From: Adineta vaga
Taxonomy: Eukaryota; Rotifera
NCBI GenBank assembly: GCA_021613535.1
Contig: CP075497.1
Span: 6,076,001 to 6,140,000, forward strand
Reading direction: 5' to 3'
Length of the DNA stretch: 64,000 bases
A model generated the notes under the pieces. The model had not been told where the DNA came from and did not search any database. It worked only from the letters and a program-made list of their open reading frames with translations. Position 1 is the first letter of the stretch. The number at the start of each line of letters is the position of its first letter. The translations under genes and the position numbers were made by a program. Below, in pieces: positions 59,401 through 64,000 of this stretch.

Positions 59401-60593
59401 TCTTGATGTTCAATGGAATCAATGAGAGAAGAAGAACATTAAACTTTTTTTACAAATTTTTTATATACTTGTGTTGCGTTTATTGAAATAAGTCAACTTT
59501 TGTATGTACTATGACTTACATGTTAGAATATCCGATTAGATAATGTATAAGGTCAATGTATCGAAGCCATGAAGCAGCCACATATCAAAAGTACAAAATG
59601 CAAGAGGACTTTGGTTTCGACTATTCGATTCGAGTACATTAACCTTGTTACATTTTTTCTCGTTCTGTTGTTTTCATTGATGCTTATATATATACTACGT
59701 CGACAGAGAGAAAGAGAGAGAGAGGCATGATAACATCGAGTACAAAAACATTAGTAACTATCTTCCTATCAACATATGACCTATAATGATATTGTTTCAC
59801 TATTTGAGAAAACACAATATATTTTTCGTTGAATATTTCAACAATTTTTACTTAAATCGATATTTAATTTGAATATAATTCTACTATTTTTCAGTGAGAA
59901 CGAATAATTTATAAATAACTTGAAAATATAGCTTTTATCGAGTATATAGAAATGACGCATTCTACAATTTGTTCAGTATCCATACATAGCATAAGATTTT
60001 TCATTCTGTTTCTCTCTTTCTCTCTCTATTTCTATTTCTTTTCTATACGATATTTGCCCTCATCAACTTATAAATACCGATGTATTTGCAGACATATAAA
60101 CAGAATATTTAATCATTACTAAAAACGATCGATTTTAGTGAAAAAATAATCAGGTAATCAGTTCCATTTTGATCTTTTTTCTAACCAATCTTTACACGAG
60201 ATTTTATCAAATTTGATGATAGTTAGTATAATATACAAGAATTAGTGTTCATAGGATTTCGGTTTGGTACATGATGTTAACAGTTTCTCATCCAATTCTA
60301 TGTTGGGAATTAGTTTCAACATGACTTAACATTGAATAACTCAATTATAAATTCTACTTTTTTCTTCATTTCTTATTTCATGTTAACTTTACTTCGGATC
60401 ATCAGTTCGAAAAACTAATATAATTCAAAAACACGTAAACATGAATCAATATATTTTTTTTTCTAATCGGATGTTATAGATTTATAAAAGGAAAAAAAAC
60501 AAAAGAAGTAATATACTAAGTAGTTTCCAGTTTTGAAAACAATACTATAGATGTAGATGTCTTGATTGAACTTCTTCTTTTTCTTGTTTGAAA
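56486..60593. other. 4.1-kb gene-poor region
   Basis: AT-rich, with no gene I can assign. A cluster of coding-like open stretches on - lies at 57900-58190 (see separate entry). A GA run lies at 59707-59731. The rest shows short open frames without domains. Confidence 0.4.
57845..58190 (-). pseudogene. Possible degraded gene fragment
   Basis: On the - strand three neighbouring open stretches in different frames look protein-like: MEIYDHIRFLPTIEIQP with CSKACLIIINVMNNYS (about 58070-58182), then LDRYSSNINEYSNLYPSPWF (about 57988-58080), and either DWNDKFDIFWNSSL or, across a GTAAAT...AG gap, KYFFIANLRNFILF. Joining them needs frameshifts or unproven introns. I recognise no family, and chance open frames in AT-rich DNA are a real alternative. 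Confidence 0.2.
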
Positions 60594-61901
60594 TTAGTTC
60601 ATCTTCTTATTTCCTTGACCGGTAGACGAAATAACAGGTTGTTCAACAGTTTCACCATTTGTTGAAGCCTGTTGTTTTTGTTTAGGTTTCGTAGATACTT
60701 TTGGTGAGCTTACGGACGATGCTTGAGCGAGATTTCGTTCACGTCGACGTTTCATATGAAACTAAATAGAAAGATTTTGATTCGTTTGAGAATATTTTCT
60801 AATAATTCTTACTTGAATAAAATTCCAAACAAGCCAAAATTGTAAAGCACCACTTACAATTAATGTAAGAAATCGAACAGTTGGTGTATTAAAATTCGAA
60901 ATAAGAATCGCATCTTGTTCCGTTGAATTAGGTAAAGGAGTTGATGTTAATGATATTTTATTAATCGACGAACTTCGTAAACCAAACCAAAATGTTAACC
61001 AAATTAAAACGACTGAAATCAATCGACCAGAAATAAAGAGTGCATTCCAGATTTTAAATAAATAAACAGAAGTTGATTTCGCTGAGTTTGAATTCGTCTT
61101 TATCGTTGTATAGAAATAAGCTAAACGTGATGCATGATAGAAAATTTCAATTAAATAATGTATTGTTAATAAAACAATCGATATACGCCAAAAACGTGTC
61201 ACATAAGCATAGAAAATAGTAATTAAATATAAAGTCGTGTAAACAAGACGAGATGGAACATCTTCTTTTCGAACCTTTTGTAAATATAATTCCGGATAAT
61301 TATGTAACCAATAGGATAATTGAACAATAAAATAGAGTTTTGTCCATGATGTCATACCCGTATAAGGATAATCACGCCAAAGATACGATAAACCGGATTG
61401 AAAATAATCTTCATTATTAAATAACATGAATGCCCATACAACACTAATCACATAGAATAGAATAAGTTGACCGGATTCGAAGAATTTGCCAATTTTCGCT
61501 TTCGATAGATGAAGTTTTTTATATACTTTATCTAATACATATTCTTGCCAAATAGCATGAATAGTTATACAGACAAGAGTATAAGCAAAGAGCATGGCTA
61601 AATCTTTATAACCATAATTAAAAAGTAATGATGTCGATGGACTTAATGAATCACCTTGTGTTACATTATGACGAGGAGCAAAGAATGCACCACAATAAGA
61701 TGATGTTGCCTGAACTATTGTACCAACTGCCAGAAGCATTAAAATACCACTTGTAATATCACCTGAAAATGATTTGATAGATAAAATAAGTTTCTATTGA
61801 AATATATAATTACCATGATTTTGGATAAGAAATTCTTGACTAAAAATAGGTGCATTTTTCGATGCAGATTTTTTCTTGAGCGCCGCTGGTGGTGGTGGCA
61901 T
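60594..61901 (-). CDS. TRAM1: Translocating chain-associated membrane protein (TRAM)
   Basis: Three exons (61814..61901, 60813..61762, 60594..60761) give 401 residues, near the family's ~370. The N-terminus MPPPPAALKKKSASKNAPIFSQEFLIQNHGDI matches the cytosolic TRAM start. Eight hydrophobic segments follow. Diagnostic stretches are FNYGYKDLAMLFAYTLVCITIHAIWQEYVLDKVYKKLHLSK, FFESGQLILFY, LSYWLHNYPELYLQKVRKEDVPSRLVY and HYLIEIFYHASRLAYFY, which form the TLC domain. TRAM sits beside Sec61 in the ER membrane and helps insertion of some signal sequences and membrane segments. The last exon is a charged cytosolic tail. An acceptor-like ttatttcag lies 20 nt upstream of the ATG on this strand. PEPCK starts 80 bp away on the other strand. 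Confidence 0.94.
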
Positions 61902-61981
61902 TGTAGAATTTTATGTATTATCTGAAATAAATGATAAATTACTATTGTTTATTTCTTTGTTTTAATAGATAAATCATCAAA
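61902..61981. promoter_or_regulatory. 80-bp head-to-head intergenic region, TRAM / PEPCK
   Basis: It separates the two start codons. Acceptor-like AGs occur for both genes: tttcag on - (AG at 61923-61922) and tttaatag on + (AG at 61967-61968). The space between these two dinucleotides is 43 nt, which leaves very little room for separate promoters. Confidence 0.55.
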
Positions 61982-64000
61982 ATGGAAACTTTTGCTCATG
62001 CAAACAATTCACTTGACAATTTACCACCAAAAATTCGTGAATATGTTCAAGAAAAAATCAATCTATGTCAACCAAGTAATTTTCATGTATGTGATGGAGG
62101 TGAAGAAGAAAATCAACAATTACTTGATGGTATGGAAGAAGCTGGTGTTATTCGTCGTCTTAAAAAATATAAAAATTGGTAAGATCGATGATACATTGAA
62201 GTTCAACATGAAAATCTTCTTTTCTATTTTAGTTATATTGCTACAACTGATCCACGTGATGTTGCTCGTGTTGAATCACGTACAATTATTTGTACAAAAA
62301 ATATGAATGATGTTGTATCTACACCACGTTCTGGCTTTCCTGTTGTAACAGATCCAAATTTACCAAAGAATCTTAAACAAACACCATTAGGAAACTGGAT
62401 GGATTCGGATGAAATGTTGGAAATTATGGAACAACGCTTTGATGGTTGTATGCGTGGTCGTACACTTTTTGTTATTCCATATATGATGGGTCCTTATTCA
62501 AGTCCATATTCAAAAGTAGCCATTGAAATAACGGATTCACCATACGTTGTTGTTTCAATGCGTATTATGACACGTATGGGTACACAAGTCTTCAAAGAAT
62601 TGAAAGAATCTGATGGTTCAACTATTGTGAAATGTCTTCATTCGGTTGGTGTACCATTACCAACTGATAAACCAATATGTGCAACTTGGCCAAGTAATCC
62701 CGAACGAACATTGATTACACATTTTCCAGAAAGAAATGAAATTATTAGTTACGGAAGTGGATATGGTGGAAATTCGTTATGTGGAAAGAAATGTTTAGCT
62801 TTACGTATTGGTAGTACCTTAGCGAAACGAGAAGGATGGTTAGCTGAACATATGCTTGTAAGTATTTGTTAAAATTCACGAAATATAACTAAACAATCTT
62901 CTTTGTAGATTATGAGTGTAACCAATCCAGAAGGTGTGAAAAAATATTTTGTTGCTGCTTTTCCAAGGTAAAAATTTACATAAGACATGAATTTGAAATT
63001 TTTATATTGATTGTTTAGTGCTTGTGGTAAAACAAATTTAGCTATGCTTCGTCCTAATGGTATTCCTGGTTATAAAGTTGAATGTGTTGGTAAGTAAATA
63101 TACTCGTGCGAAAAAAACGAATGAAAATAATACATTGAAAATCATTTATTAGGTGATGATATTGCTTGGATGCATTTTGATGATGAAGGTCGTCTACGAG
63201 CCATTAATCCTGAATATGGATTTTTTGGTGTTGCACCAGGTACAAGTAAATCAACAAATCCAATTGCATTAGGTAACGACAAAAAAGTCACGAAGAGTCG
63301 ATTTTTTTTAATAATAACGATGATATTGTAGATATGGTACATGAAAATACGATTTTCACAAATGTTGCTGAAACAAGTGATGGTGATGTTTATTGGGAAG
63401 GAATCGGCGAAGAAATTGATGGACTTCATGAAACATTAATTCGTTCATGGAAAAATAAACGATGGTCTGTTGATTTAGGTGAACCTGCTGCTCATCCCAA
63501 TAGTCGGTAAGAAATTTTTGAAAATTCATTGGAATAAAACAAACAAAAAGCGTTTCTCTATTCGAATGTTCAGTTTCTGTACAACAATAAAACAATGTTC
63601 AATTCTCGATCCCGAATGGAATAATCCTCAAGGTGTACCTATCGAAGCGATTATCTTTGGTGGACGAAGACCAGCTGGCGTACCACTAGTCTACGAATCA
63701 TTTAATTGGCAACATGGAGTTTTTGTTGGAGCATCAATGAGATCAGAAGCAACAGCTGCAGCTGAATTCAAAGGTAAGAAAATAACTAGTTTCATCCTTT
63801 TATATTCTCAATTTCGATCATTTAGGAAAACAAATCATGCATGATCCATTTGCTATGAGACCATTTTTTGGTTATAATTTTGGACAATATCTTTCTCATT
63901 GGTTGTCCTTTGGAAAGAAAGAAGGCGTTCATCTACCAAAAATTTATCATGTCAATTGGTTTCTTAAAGATTCTAAAACAAATGAATTTTTATGGCCTGG
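61982..64000 (+). CDS. PCK: Phosphoenolpyruvate carboxykinase, GTP-dependent (3' end beyond window)
   Basis: Exons are 61982..62178, 62233..62857, 62909..62967, 63019..63089, 63153..63272, 63332..63506, 63574..63773 and 63826..>64000. The enzyme converts oxaloacetate and GTP to phosphoenolpyruvate and CO2, the entry step of gluconeogenesis. Key motifs are visible. [21 protein letters not shown] is near residue 170. [13 protein letters not shown] is the P-loop, with reactive Cys296 and Lys298. [11 protein letters not shown] is kinase motif 2 with metal-binding Asp. [18 protein letters not shown] and [18 protein letters not shown] form the guanine and nucleotide site. All place it in the GTP family, not the ATP family. 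About 20 kDa of the C-terminus lies outside the window. No mitochondrial targeting peptide is evident (start [15 protein letters not shown]). Confidence 0.97.

Noticed and set aside
1-64000. tRNA, rRNA, CRISPR, or intact transposon/retroelement
   Set aside because: I looked for tRNA T-loop patterns, reverse transcriptase or transposase motifs and terminal repeats by eye and found none. A covariance-model and repeat-library search would be needed to exclude them.

Overview
This window reads as animal nuclear DNA. It is AT-rich, with compact genes whose coding exons are split by many short introns (mostly about 45-80 nt, GT...AG). The genes are typical of Metazoa: CPEB, SNAP-25, Wee1, a nuclear receptor, an ETS factor, a TGIF homeobox gene, an axonemal IQ/AAA protein and WDR7. 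The compactness, intron size, near-identical tandem duplicate, AATAAA-then-acceptor gene junctions (as expected for spliced-leader trans-splicing) and a TIR-domain protein fit a bdelloid rotifer best. That organism call is inference; 'small protostome-like animal' is safe.

Layout. 1-4.3 kb: two tandem CPEB genes on +, the first cut by the left edge, with a doubtful small gene between them. 4.9-8.3 kb: on -, an intronless ARM-TIR-SAM-like protein and SNAP-25. 9.0-14 kb: on +, Wee1, TMEM220 and an AGPAT acyltransferase, which may form one trans-spliced polycistron. 14.8-15.7 kb: a six-exon unrecognised type I membrane protein on -. 17.5-23.4 kb: WDR7 on -. 24.5-26.2 kb: an SLC25A36/33-type pyrimidine nucleotide carrier on +. 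27.1-27.7 kb: a calmodulin-like protein on -. 27.7-34.5 kb: a long stretch with no recognised gene. 34.5-35.8 kb: TGIF on +. 36.9-40.7 kb: IQCA1/DRC11 on -. 41.0-42.8 kb: WAC on +. 44.6-47.5 kb: an NR1-like nuclear receptor on +. 47.8-48.9 kb: an orphan intronless membrane protein on -. 49.0-53.8 kb: a formin (FH2) gene on +, one intron of which holds a complete two-exon ETS gene on the same strand. 54.1-55.1 kb: a membrane-anchored CAP-domain protein on +. 56.2-56.5 kb: a small secreted protein on -. 56.5-60.6 kb: gene-poor. 60.6-61.9 kb: TRAM on -. 62.0-64.0 kb: GTP-type PEPCK on +, cut by the right edge, with start codons 80 bp from TRAM.

The genes are mostly unrelated housekeeping, signalling and developmental loci and do not form one pathway. 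The parts most worth following are the ETS gene nested inside the formin FH2 coding region, the CPEB pair that differs only at synonymous sites in its aligned exons, the TIR protein with a domain order unlike SARM1, the Wee1-TMEM220-AGPAT chain, and the very tight TRAM/PEPCK head-to-head pair. Exon boundaries were placed by hand from reading-frame continuity and GT...AG sites, with no transcript evidence.
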